DNA from: Sarcocystis neurona
Lineage: Eukaryota > Apicomplexa > Conoidasida > Eucoccidiorida > Sarcocystidae
Length of the DNA stretch: 64,000 nt
NCBI GenBank assembly: GCA_000727475.1
Contig: KL647291.1
Span: forward strand, 1,925,527 to 1,989,526
Direction of reading: 5' to 3'
In this document: positions 44,901 through 57,400 of the stretch, piece by piece
How the letters are laid out: every line of letters begins with the position of its first letter
Numbering within the stretch: the first letter of the stretch is position 1
Program-made: the position numbers and the translations under genes
Notes under the pieces: model-generated
What the model was told of the DNA's origin: nothing
The model's database searches: none
Seen by the model: only the letters and a program-made list of their open reading frames with translations

Positions 44901-47900
44901 CTTGGGGTCTGCAGGCTGCTGACGCTGCGATTGCTGCTGCTCTTTGCCGATGAGCAGGAGAAGCAGAAAGTGCACCGCCTTATTCTCGAGCCGAGCAGAG
45001 GCTGCTGCGCCTCCTCCTGTTTCTCTGCCAGCGAACGGGAGGGCAGCAGCAGCGGCGGCGACAAAGCTTTCACCCGTAGGAAGTACAGTCGCAGCACCAG
45101 CAGCAGCGCCGGCAACGGAGGCAGCAGCAGCAGCAGCAAGACGCATGGCAGCAGCGACAGCAGACCGCCCCTTTCGGCGATTAACAGCAGCAGATGTACT
45201 AGAAGAGGAAGAAGCAGCAGCCGCACACGAACGAGCAGCAGCAGCAGTAGGAGCAGCCAGGGCAGCAGTGGCGGCGTGGAGAGGCGCAGCAGCAGAGGAA
45301 GACAAGAAGGCGGAGAAGAGGCGAGAAGAGACGGAAAGATCTCTGCTGCTGCTGCCCAAAAAGAAAAACAAGATGCAGAGGGAGAAGCAGATGTAAACGC
45401 TGCATACCGACGGGGTCGTCTGCTGGAGCCTGTGGCAGCAGCAGAAGCTGCAAGAAGGACTCCCTGTCACAGAGAGGCGGGAAAAAGCAGCAGCAACCAA
45501 GAGCAGCTGAAACAAAACAGAGGCTACAGCAGAGGCAGCAGCGGCCGAGGCGGGACCCACAGGTACTCGCAATGCCGACGACGCATGCACCGACTGCAGC
45601 TGCAGCATCAGCAGCGGCAGGAGAGCAAGGCGGAAGCGCTGCAGCAGAGGCGGCGGAAGACCCTGTCCCACAACAGAAACGAGAGGCTGCAGCTGAAGAG
45701 AGAGCAGCCCGGGGCTGCTGTGTCACCGTCTACGCAGCAGCAGACGCGGTGGTTTGCTGCTGCCACAAACGTGCAGTTCTTCCACTGGGAGTGGGACGCC
45801 TCTGCTGTGGCAGCCAGGAGCCGCCGCCTCCTACGCATGCAGAACAAGCAGCAGCAGCAGCAACAGCAGCAGCAGCGGCAGCAGCAACAGCAGCAGGAGG
45901 AGCAACAGCAGCAGCAACAGCAAGTTTCTGGTAGCGAAGATACTGATGCTGCTGCTGCAGCTTTGTTGCACGTCGCAGCAGCAGGAGGTGACTTTGCTGC
46001 TGCTGCTCAAGCAGCTCTCTCTCTCGCTAGTAATGCAGTCTGCTGCGCTGCTTCCGCCGCAGCTGCTGCACCAGCGTCTGCTACCTCAGCTCCTGCTGCT
46101 CTTGCTTCGCTCCCCTCTCCTGCTGCTGGCCTGCCTGCGTCTGCTGCCGCTGTCGCTCCTTGCTGTGGAGGTGCCGCAGCTGCAGCTGCTGCTTCTTTCA
46201 GTACTGCAGAGGCACGTGCTGCTGAAGCTTCTTCTTTTTCTTCCCGGAGACCCACTGCTGCCTTCACCGCCCCCGCTGCCGCGGCTGTAGCTCTCCCCAG
46301 TACAAGGTCTCCCTGCTGCTGCTGCTCCTCTACTTCCTCCCCAGGTTGCAGCTGCTCTGCGTCATTCTACCTGCCCCTCTGCAGCGGCAGGTGTACATCG
46401 TCTGTACCTCTCGCAGGACCAGAAAGCAGGAGCATCAGCAGCAACGTGACATTCCCGAGCAGTCCCAGCAGCTGCTGGGGCAGCGCAACCTGCAGCAGCG
46501 CACGCTGCAGCAGCAGCGGCAGCCACTGCGGCGAGAATCTGCTGGGAGGAATTACTAGCTGTCTCGCGCTGCTGCATGCACTCCACAAGGATAGCTCTGC
46601 TGCTATAGCTGCTGCTGACGCTGCGGAGACCGCAGCGCTCGAGACTTCTGCCGGGGCCCACTACTGGGAGAAGCAACAGCAGCGAAGAAGAAACACAAGT
46701 ACAACGGCAGCCGACCGGAGCAGTTCTTGTGCAGTAGCTGCAGCAGCAGCGGCCACACACAAACTCACGTGCCATATTATAGACTGCTGCCTTGACGAAG
46801 CGATCTTCTCCTTGTTGCCTGCTCCCCCGTTCAGTGCTGCAGCAGCGGAGTCAGGTGCAGCAGCCTCAGCAGGAACAGCAGCCGCAGAAACGGCAGCAGC
46901 AGGGACAGCAGCAGCTCGGGTGGCTCTAAGAGTGAAGAGGAGAAATTCCCAACTCTGTTGGGAGAGGAACTGTCGCAGCTGCAGGCCACACAGCAGCAGC
47001 ACCAACAACAGCAGCTGGTCCAGCAGCAGCAATAGCAGTCACAGAAGCAGCAGCAGCTCCAGCAGTGGAGGTGGCCACTGCAGGAGCAGCAGCAGAAGCG
47101 TGACAGGAAGAAGCAGCATCAGCAGCAGCAGCGCGACACGTAGTAGCAGCAGCGGCCGAGAAAGCCACAGCAACAGCAGCATAAGCAGCCACAGCAGCAG
47201 CAACAGAAGCAGACACAGCAGCAGAAACAGAGGCTGCTGCAGAAGGGGCAGTGACAGCGGAACCAATGGCAGCCAGAGCAGCAGAAAATGCAGCAGCAGC
47301 AGCGGCCAGAGGAGTAGAAGCAGCAGCCGCCATAGCCGCAGAGGCAACCACTGCCGTGTGAGGCAGGTGAGAGGGCCGTCCTGCTTGCAGACGATGAACA
47401 AACTTGGAGAAGCTCAGAAAGCAGCTGCTGCCGTCGCTTGGACGACGGCGCAGCAACAGAAGGGAACAGGAGAAATTGTTGCACGTGGCACTGCGTCCGC
47501 GGCGGTCGAAAGCGCTGCTGCTGCGCCTTCGTATCCCTCCTCGTTCACTCTCTCTTGCTGCGGTGACCCCACACGCATCAACAGCAGCAGTAGCAGCAGC
47601 ACGAACATCAGCAGGTGGTTGCGCAGCCGAAGAAGAGGCAGCAGTGACGGGAGCGGCAAAAGCAGCAGCCCGAAAGGGAGGAGAAAGAAATACAGACGAG
47701 ACAGCAGCAAGAACAGGAGCAGTAGCAGCAGCAGGAGCAGCAGCAGAAGCAGAGGGAGCGACAGCGTCGGGAGACGGAGCAGCAGGAAGAAGGAGAAGGG
47801 GAAAGAGAAAGTGCTTGTGCTGCAGTGTCTGAGCGCAGTAAGACAGCAGCACTTGCATTTTGACAAGGTGCTGCTGCAGCTGCTGCAGCTGCGTCTCTCT

Positions 47901-50900
47901 ACCAGCAGCAGATCCGCAGCCGCTCTGCTGCTCGCCCGGCTTGCCGCCCGCTTTGCACTCTGGCCTGCTGCTGCAGCGCCTCCTGGGCCTCCCCTACCAG
48001 CACACACAGCAGCAACAGCAGAAGCAGCAGCAACAGCGGCAGCAGCAGCAACAGCAGAAGCAGGAGCAACAGCAGAAGAAGGAAGAGCGGGGGAGGCGGA
48101 GACGACCCAAGAAGGAGACCTAGAGTTGCCACATTTGCCACACAGAAGGCACGAAACGCAGCAGCAGCAGAAACAGCTGTGCTTTGCGAAAGAAAGAAGC
48201 AGCAGCGGCAACGAAATGGCTGCACAACTTGCTGTACAAAACACTGCGCACTTTACCTTGCGGCTGCCGCTGCTGCTGCAACTGCTTTTGATTGTCGTGC
48301 AACAGGTAAAGGAGAAGCTGTTGCTGCCACCGTTCCATCACTTCAAAGAGCAGAGTTTGAGAGCCCCGCTGCTGGTGCGCGTGCTGCTGCAGAAAGAAGC
48401 TGCTGCCGCAGCGGCAGGCAAGAAGGAGTGCCTGCAGCAGCACCCGCAGAAATGGCTGCAGGAGCAGATTTGGGAGACGCTTCAACAGCAGCAGGAGCAC
48501 GTGCAGCAGCAACAGCAGCAGCAGCAGTGGCGTGCTGCACGCAGAAGCAGCACCAGCAGTCTTCACGAACTCCTCGACGCGCTGCAGCTGCTACTGTGGG
48601 GTGCCTTGGAAGGAGGCAGCTGCAGCAGCATTCGAACACAGCTCCTTGCCGACGCAAAACGTAGCAGAGTTATCTCGTTGTGGTGCAGCAGTAGCAGCAG
48701 CACCAGCAGCCTTGCGTTCTCCTGCTCTTCGTCCACCTCGTGCCCGTCAAGTCGCTACCTGCACTGCAGCAATACCAGTGGCAGCAGCAGCAGCAATTGT
48801 TTGGTTCACGGCAGAGGCTGCAGCAGAGACAGCTGTTGCTGCAGCACCCGCAACAGCAGCCGCCGCTGTAGCATCAGCAGCGGTGTCGCTGCGTGCTGCT
48901 GCAGAGAGACAGAAAACAGCAGCCACGGCAACAGTGTCGAAGGCAGGAGCAAGGGAATGCTGCTGCAGGCCTGCAAGAGCGAAGAAAGCATGTCCTGGAG
49001 CTCCACGCACAGCAGAACACCTGCAGCAGAGAGACCGAAGAAGCCTTTGCAAACTGCTGTTGTACGGAAGACTGCTGGTGCACGGGTTGCTGCCGCGATG
49101 TCAGCGGCGTCTGCTACAGCTGCTGCACCTTCGATGAAAGGGCTGCTGTTGCTGCTGAAGGAACTCCAGCAGGTTGCCCACGCCATCGCTGAGTCGGTGA
49201 CGCTGCACGCTGCGCTGCTGCTGCAGACCGAGACAGCCAGCACCGGCCCGCCTCCTCTGGGGAAGCAAGGCAAGACGGAGAGCAACAGTAGTGGAGAAGG
49301 AGAAAAGGACGAGAGGGAGGGACAGAAGAAGCCGCAGTGGGGCGACAGGCAACTGCTGCTGCTGCGGCCGACGCACACTCCGCAAGCGAGACTCCGACAG
49401 ACGCAGCACGCAGCCGTGGACACCGGGGTGGAGTCGGACTTCGGCAGCGCCGGCACCGCGCAGGAGCAGTGGTCTGCTACAGCAGCAGCAGAGCAGTTGC
49501 AGCAAGACGAGAAGCAACAACGTGAGACCACGCATGCGGACAGGGAGCAGCAGGAGAGGGGGAAGGGGGAGAAGGGGAAGAACAAAGGAGAGGAGCAACA
49601 GGAGCCGCAGCAACCGGAGGAAGAAGAGGAGCAAGAAGAGCGATTGCTGCATGCATATGAAGATGCTGCTGCAGGGGAAAAGCTGGCGCAAGCCGCGCTC
49701 TCTGCTGTTGAAGAAGCAGCGCTAGTGACGCAGCAGCTTGCCGCAGAAGTCAGGACTGCATATCCGATGCGCGAGTGGGCCACCTTGTTGCTGCAGCAGC
49801 AACAGCAACAGCAGATCCCCAAGCAGCCCCACGTGGGGCAGACGCATGAGCTGCAGCAGCGCCAGGGCCAGCAGCGGGAGTGGCAGCAGCGACAGCAACA
49901 CACGCAGGTCGAGCAACTCCAGGGACACCGACAGACAAAACTCTGCGATGCGGAGGCAGGGCTACTGCACACGCTGCAACGGCAGAGGCAGCAACAGCAG
50001 CAAGGCAACGCCCCTGAGGAGGAGGAGGGGCAGCAGCAGCAAGGCAATGTCTCTGAGCAGCAGCAGCAGCAATGGAACGCCCGTGGGCAGCAGGAGCAGC
50101 ACCAAGGAAATGGAGTGGTAGAGACAAGGGTAGCGGACGACGAGAACGCGCTGCAGAGCTGCTGCAGCTGCAGCAGCAGCGACAGAGGCGCGAAGACTGC
50201 AGCGGCACCACAGGACTCGCAGGAGCAGCAGCAGCAGGAGAGTCTCCGAGTCGAGCAGCAGCAGCAGGAGGAAGAAGAGGTGGAGCAGCTGCTCCAGTTG
50301 CAGCAGCAGTTGGATGCGGATTATCTGGGTAGATGCTTCACGGAGGCTGCTGCATCGCTACGGCAGCTGCTGCTTCAAACGGCGAGAAAGAAGCAGAAGA
50401 CGCTGCTTTGCTTGCGTCGGCTGCAGCAGAAGCAGCAGTGCGAGCGTTTGACTCAGCCAAAGAAAGAAGATGTTGAGCCACAGCAGCCGCCCAGCAGCAG
50501 CACCCGTACAGCAGCAGCATACTCGTATGGGGAAGCTTCGTTAGAATCTGAAGCGCTCACTCAAAAGCAGCAGATGGGGCGAGGTTGCACGAGTGGTGTT
50601 GCTGCCACGCGGGAAGGCAGCGCTGGTGCTGCAGAAGGCAGCAGCGGCAGCCGCAGCTGGGACACCCCCCTGGCCGCTCTAGGGCACGCGCAGCAGCAGC
50701 AACGGCAAGAGCAGCAGCGGCAACAGCAAGAGCAGCAGCAGCGGCACGAGCAGCAACAGCAGCATGTGAAGGAAGAGGAAATGGTGCAGCGAGACGGAGG
50801 GATGCGTGCCGTTTCTTCCTTCGCAGGAGCTGAGAGCGATCCGACAGCAGCAGAGAAACATCAGGAGAAGTCTCAGCAGACGACAGAAAGGCAGCCGCAG

Positions 50901-52031
50901 CGAGAAGAGCAGCGCACAGAAGAACAGGTGCTCCAAAGGAAGAAGCAACAGCAGCAGCGGGAGGAAACAGACATGCCTCTGGTAAAAGAAGAGCCACAGA
51001 CGACGACAAGAGCAGAGAAGTTCGCTGCATGCACCAGTGGTTGCGCGCCTTCGACAGGCGTCAGCAGAGCTGCTGCTTCTTCTTTCTCCTGCGACGCAGC
51101 TATCCAAGACAGTTACATTTTTGCTGCTGCTAATACTAGCAGTTCTGTTGCTGCAGTCCCTGTCACTGCTGCTGGTGCTCCTACCAACGTGTCTGCCGGT
51201 CGTCCTGCGCAGTGTGCAATTTCGGCTTCTGCTGTTCCAACTGTCGATCGTGCTGCTGCTGCTGTCGTTCTTTCCCTGCCGTCATCTGCTCCTGCTGTTG
51301 TCCGCTCGCCCCCCGGCATTGCTGCTGCCGTCTTTCCTTCTGCACCAGAGGGTCTCACTGCTGCTGCAGAAGCTTCTTCTTCGACGCTTGCTGCTGTCGC
51401 TGCTGTTCTCTCCACCCCGGCAGCAGCAGCAGCTGCCGCTGCTTCTGCGGCTGCTGTTGCCGCTGCTTCTTTTCCACATGCTGCAGCTGAGACTGCTGCA
51501 TCTCCTCTGTCTGACCCAGGGCACCCCACAGCACTGGACGCAGCTACACCGGAGCGCAGTGCCGCAGAGAGAACATCAGGCTGCCAGTTAATAGCGACAG
51601 CGTGTGGCCAGCAGCAGCAGAAGCTGGAGCGCGGGGATAGCATTCGACGGTGCTTGAGTCAGAAGCAGCAGCGGCAGCGAGGTCGTCAACTAACCGTCGC
51701 AGAAGGAGGCGCAGCAGCGGCAATTCGCGGAGAAGAGAAACAGAAAGAAGCAGCTGCAGCAGAAGAGAATGCAGAACAGCAGGAGCTGCAGCTGCTGCTG
51801 GATCGACTGGTTGACCCCCACTTCCGCGATCCGTCAAACGTTGGCGAAGAAGACGAAGAGACTGACGTTTGCTGTATGTACACCGCAAAGGCAGCAGCGA
51901 CAGAAGAAGAAGTGGACGGTCGAGGCGGTGCAGCACGAGGAACCGTCCCACCAGCACACCAGCAGCAAGGGCAGCACAAGAGCCGCCAGCAGCTGCAGCA
52001 GCAGGAGGAGCAGCAACACCAGCAGCAGCAG
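41947..52031 (+). CDS. giant repeat-bearing exon, about 3362 codons
   Basis: One frame is open from 41817 to 52073, by far the longest in the window, and includes several kilobases of non-CAG sequence without a stop. The proposed acceptor is GTTGTCTTGACAG (ends 41946). The donor after 52031 is near-perfect (CAG|GTACGTGAG), phase 0. Residue numbers here count from the in-frame ATG at 41817. Gln, Ala and Ser tracts alternate with helical islands: LLADLYAFLFAEAAEA about 335; LPQQWVAASCCSFLFSMLLL about 506; LGGITSCLALLHALHKD about 1575; LHFDKVLLQLLQLRL about 2011; FTLRLPLLLQLLLIVV about 2145; LHELLDALQLLLWGALEGG about 2248; LAQAALSAVEEAALVTQQL about 2625; LLLDRLVDPHFRDPSNVGEE about 3326. A long Glu/Gln/Lys-rich part lies about 2480-3100. 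The paired-helix islands loosely recall octotricopeptide/RAP-type organellar RNA-binding proteins, but no RAP domain was found. Confidence 0.65.
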
Positions 52032-52208
52032 GTACGTGAGACTGCGCAGTGGCCGGGTCGTCGCTGTCTCTAGGGGACGGAGAAGCAGATTGCAAAAGCA
52101 GCAACGGCGGTTTGGCAGGCTTCCTTTTTCTGCGTGGACAGAAAAAGCAGCAAGTAGAGAAGCTAAAGATCCTTACGTGAACATACGCGCATCCGCATAT
52201 ATACATGC

Positions 52209-52240
<32 letters not shown>

Positions 52241-53816
52241 GTATATATATACATATATATATTGGATAGGTATGCGTCTGCGGAATTATTCCTATATATA
52301 TATATACATAAACATACGTCTGCATGTACACACATATGTAGAAATGTCTCTGCGTGTATAGCTACCACATGAGCATATATATATACATAAATGTGTATAT
52401 CTATCTATCTATATGAATATATATATATATATACACCCACGTGCAGACGCGCCTGGGTGTCACACCGCTGTGGGCATGTGGCTCATGCTCTTCTTTGCCG
52501 AAGACGCAGATTCTCATTTTTTTGCTGCAGTGCATACATATTCGCTCACGTAGTAGTGAGGGCTCCCTTTTCCTTTATAAACGGACGTCCACCCATGTAT
52601 ATATATCTGTACATATATATATGTCCCTCACATTTGCATATATATATATATATATATCTAAAGGTATACATCTCTGCGTGTATATCTCTCCACACCTAGT
52701 TGTGAGGGCTCTCTTTTCCTTCATACATGGACGCATATGCATATATATTTACATATATATATATTAAATCCCTCACATCTGAGTACGTGCCTGCCTGTAT
52801 ATATACCTGTATGTATCGCTCTCTACATCTATCTATGTATATGGATATACATATGTATCTATATGGGTATGTATGTATCTGTGCATCCGCGTGTACATTT
52901 ATAGTTATATTTCCACGGCGCACACACAGGTACGCATGTATGCATCTATATGAGTAGACGAAGTAGATGAGATACCTCCGCAGACCTCATACAAGTAAAC
53001 CTATACTTGCGTTATAGAGAAGTGGGCATCCATATATATGTACACGCATATATATATATATATATATATTAGAGAGAGAGAGAGACATATCCATATATAC
53101 CTCTCACATATAAAATAGTACGCACACGCAGGTATATAGAAATATATATATATATATCTACTTAACACATACATCTTAAGAGGCACACATACACAGAGAT
53201 ACATCTCTGTGCATCTACCCAGCATATATCTAGATATGTATATATATATATACGGGCATCCCCACAAATAGAAATATCTCTGTATATGTAGGCCTAGCAC
53301 ACATATATACAAGCTCGCGTCCAAGCCCCCAAGTACAACTCACACAGGAACATATATATATATATATATCCGTCCGCACATACGTACGTACGTTCATCCA
53401 TCATCCATTCATACATACATACATACACACACACACACGTCGATACACACAACGAGCGCCACAGACAGAGAGATGTGGCGATGGTGTACTCTGTCTATAT
53501 ATACCAGCTTGAAAGGCCTTTCCCTTTCTTTACTTCTCTCGTTCCCTGTATCTACATCTATATACGCGTACGCGTGCACGCACATATATATATATATATA
53601 TTTATGTATATATGCGGTTGCGCTTGCTGTCTCTCTTCTTCTGTCTCTCTTTTTCTTGTGTCCTTCTCCGCATCTTCATTTCTATCTCTGTCTGTCCCGC
53701 TACATATTTACTGCGTACGAACGGTCGCCGTCTGTCTGCGTGTGTGTATATGAGTTCTTGGGAGCGGACTGTACGCTGTCGCATGCAAGGAGCACCGCGT
53801 GTGTTGGGGATTGCAG
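52032..53816 (+). other. intron-like microsatellite region
   Basis: It follows the GTACGTGAG donor. TATATA/TATATG tracts recur from 52.19 to 53.42 kb, with ATAC tracts at 53.40-53.43 kb and a TC-rich part at 53.51-53.70 kb. It ends TGTTGGGGATTGCAG, an acceptor with a weak pyrimidine tract. Short frames (52391-52767, 53001-53324 minus, 53473-53847) follow the dinucleotide repeats. Confidence 0.5.
52556..52776. repeat. 146-base duplication, each copy bounded by GTGAGGG/CCCTCAC
   Basis: Copy one runs from GTGAGGG at 52556-52562 to CCCTCAC at 52625-52631. Copy two runs from 52702-52708 to 52770-52776. Both carry CTCYYTTTTCCTT after the first arm and a TATA tract inside, so each could fold into a stem of seven pairs around an AT-rich loop. 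Confidence 0.7.
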
Positions 53817-53987
53817 GCGGAGCAGCGAAGCAGCAGTCCGTGGCTAGCGCAGCAGTATCGCCGCAGCCGTTACTTCAACTGCAAGAAAATTCGTCCTGTT
53901 TGGTTTGCCTTTCTCCAGTCATTCTTCAATCGCAGTGTAGCGCAGGGGCCACCGAACAGTCGTCGCTGCAGCGGGACGTCACGCTGA
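53817..53987 (+). CDS. candidate terminal exon of the large gene (56 codons plus TGA)
   Basis: Reading on in phase 0 from the 52031 donor, the acceptor GGATTGCAG opens a frame that is mostly non-repetitive and basic/aromatic (YRRSRYFNCKKIRPVWFAFL) and ends at TGA 53985-53987. The alternative frame over the same DNA (within 53612-54244) is Ser/Glu-rich. The pyrimidine tract before this acceptor is weak, so the last exon may be a different one. Confidence 0.35.
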   Translation, partial: AEQRSSSPWLAQQYRRSRYFNCKKIRPVWFAFLQSFFNRSVAQGPPNSRRCSGTSR

Positions 53988-54449
53988 GCAGCAGCATTAG
54001 CAGCAGCCGCAGCAGCACGAGCAGCAACCGCAGCAGCACAGGGAGAACACGCGTCACGTGGGGCAGAGGAAAAGAAGAAGCGAGAAGAGCAGGAGCGGAG
54101 GTGGCCGAAGGGGAGGAGAAAGAGGAGGAGGAACAGGGGAAGGGCAGTGGTGGGACGACACGCAGCGAGAGAGGAAAAAGACGTAAAAGAACAGAGCCAA
54201 CAGAAACCGGAGCATATGCCGCGTGTGAGCACCGACCCACCTGAGTTGCGGCCGAAGCAGAAGATAGAAGAAGAGGAAGAGGCGGCCGCCGAGCCGGCAC
54301 CCCACGAAAGCGGCCTCGTCGAGGACGCAACGCAGATGTGCGGGCTTCACTGGGATGCGACCGCAGCTGCGGTGTACAGACGCCCGAATCGAGCAAGCAA
54401 ACGCAGGAGACGTCAACTTCTCTCCACTTTGACAGCAAGAGTCTCTTGA
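53988..54449 (+). CDS. candidate exon, Ala run then strongly charged segment
   Basis: In the same frame as the preceding entry but beyond its TGA, the sequence stays open to TGA 54447-54449. It reads an Ala run, then a basic/acidic part (EEKKKREEQERRWPKGRR), then acidic (KQKIEEEEEAAAEPAP) and an ordinary end (THLHWDAT-like, finishing RRQLLSTLTARVS). If the TGA at 53985 lies in an intron, this would be the real 3' end. An overlapping frame (53612-54244) is also open. Confidence 0.3.
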   Translation, partial: AAALAAAAAARAATAAAQGEHASRGAEEKKKREEQERRWPKGRRKRRRNRGRAVVGRHAAREEKDVKEQSQQKPEHMPRVSTDPPELRPKQKIEEEEEAAAEPAPHESGLVEDATQMCGLHWDATAAAVYRRPNRASKRRRRQLLSTLTARVS

Positions 54450-57400
54450 CCCATTATCGAAAGACAGCAAGTGGAGACCTGCATGTGGGCATCTGCATCT
54501 ATGTTATATCTGGACAGGCAAAGGTGGCGGATCACTACGGAACAGATATATACATATATATATATATGCGTGTATGTGCGCTTATGTATGTGTGTATGCA
54601 GCTATCTATGTATGTATATACGTACGTATTCGTATACATATACATGTGTACATCTATGTGTGTACGTACGTATGTAGGTCTGCCTGTGTGCATTTGTATG
54701 TATACCTCGATGTCCGTGTATGTACCCGCGCATGTATACATGCATATGTATGTATAAATATGTTCAGGCATATACAAAGGAGCCCCCAGAGATGTAAATC
54801 TACACGTTTGAAAGCCCCTATATCGTTGTCTCTACAGTTGTGTGTGTTTGGGGCGCGCGCGCACTTGTTCGTTCGTGTTCCAGCTGTCGACGCCATCTCC
54901 GAAGAGGCAGGCGGAGACAGCGGTATATAGGAAGAGCCACTCCGACCGGTCTTCGTACGCGCGTGTGGGGTACAAGTAGCGCGTGTATGCATGCAGACTC
55001 CTTGCGCATGCACGCTACTGTATGACCCCTGCGTGCTCGCATGTGCAGCAGCAGTCATCCCACATGCGCAGCCCGTGGGTAGTCCTAACGCCTCTCTGCT
55101 GGCAATTAGACAGAGGCACGTGGATGCGCGTGAAGAGCCCACGCATGTCTGCATGCATGCGGCAGAGTATCACTGCGAGCTGCTGTAGAGACTGCTGCTC
55201 TGAGGACACGCTTTGTATTTGACGGCGGGTGCGTGCGCGCGTCGGCGCCTGCGGGCTGGCCTCTCCTCCAGCCGAGGGTGCAAGCGGAGGGCTACGTGGC
55301 TGCTGCATGCGTACCAACGAATGCAGTCTGAAGAAAGCGGATCTGCAGCACAGCAAACGAGACACGCCTTACCTAAGCGGCGGCCGTGCTTATTCTCAGT
55401 CAACCCGCCTCTTACATGTTGATACGCCGGTCTGCGCCCCTCTGCAGATGCTACGCATACCCATGCCAGCCTGCGTAGCCACACGCCCATACACATTATC
55501 GTGTATATAGAAACATAGCAGTAGCATACAAATTTATACGCATATACATGCTTGTGTAGCATATATGCATACACATATATATATATATGTATATTTTTGA
55601 AGACATATAGCTATCGTACATATATATATATATATATTTCAAAGTATACAGCTACAGCATATATATATATGTACACATGTGTATATGGAGACGTATAGCT
55701 CTAGCGTATATATATCTATATATAGATGGACATATGTTTAAAACGTATAGCTTTAGCATACGTGTGCATATAAGTGTCTGAAGACGTATATATCTGGAGA
55801 CATCTATATAAAAACACACGACAGGTACACCATCTCTGTATACGTGTCTGGATTCGTGTATCCTGAGCTGTACTCGTGTGTGAAAGCGTACTTCACACGC
55901 GCTCACACATACGTCTTTGACAGCGTATATATTAAAATAGACCACGTACATATGTATATATACGTATATATATATATACATATATATGCATACATGCATG
56001 TGTACATGTGTGCTCACAGCACATGCAGACGTATATATATATATATATATATATATGTTTACATTACACACCTACACAGCCCACGTAAGCATATATATAC
56101 ATATATATATATGTGTATACGTCTGGGCACATCTATTCACAGCATGCCCCTATCTATATGTATGTATCCATATATATATATATATATATTCACGTCTATC
56201 TGCGCCACAACTACACCTATGTCCTCCTTAAAGACGTGTATACGTAGGCTTGCGCCACGACATCCGAAGTGTTGTGATTACAGAGACGTATACGTGCAGA
56301 CGTAGAAATATGGTGAAGTTCCCATGAGTGAGCTACGAGTATAGTCTGCTTATCGCTGTTTTAAAAATATACAGATATACGCTCGAGTTATTTCGTGGCT
56401 TCAAGACGGAGGAGCGGCTTCATACACAGCTGCACAAGGAGTCTACCCGCGTGACCGTATACAAACCTACTGGCAGTTATGTGTGTATACATACATATGT
56501 ATAGGGGGACGGAGGGAGAGCGAACGGATAGCGCGAGAGTGAGGGAAGCGGACTGAACTCAAAGATGACACTGTAAGCCTCGGGTGGTATGGATCCGAAA
56601 TGTTGAAACGGGTAGCTATAGATGCATACGAAGGGGAACACGCTTACTTGTAGATGTAATTCAAATGCATGCACGGGTAGCCCTATTGTGTAAAAGCCAC
56701 AACAACTATACTGGCAGCCGTAAACGTGTACGAATTCGAACACACACGAGTAGTCATTTACGTATGTAGTTCGAGGATAAATGAGGAAAGCTGCTTAAGT
56801 ACATGTGTGTGTAGAGGCGTAGGAGTACGAAGTTGCTTGTTCATATATGTATAAGAATTTACACGTGTATATATATATGTATATAAGTATACGCAGGCGT
56901 GAAAGGAGACGCAAGTTACAGTTGTCTACTTCTGCGTAAGGAACACAGACGCATATGTGTAGGGGTAACAGTGTCCGTCCCGACATGCCTGTACTCACCT
57001 ATGCGTGAAAACAGTTATGGAGTTACGCAAATATGGCAGTCTTCAAGCGTGTGTATCTGTAGACACGCTTCCATTCATATCTGCACTTGTGCAACGATGC
57101 TTACTCCATAGGTTGCAGACTGTTCACGACAGAGAAAGTAAAGCATGTGTTTTCTTCCCGTGCACAAGTAAGCCCCCTCAAAGACACGCGCGTCAACGCA
57201 GAAGCCGCCACCGTTCTCAACGTATGTACGTATGTATGTATATATATATATATACACACACAGATTTACATGTGTTGCGTTGCAAGCATATACCTATGTA
57301 TGCAAGAATATATATATATACACATGTGGAGCGGTTGGTACAGATCTGTACGTATGGATATGTCTGCCTCTACATCTATACCCGTGAAAAGATCGATACC

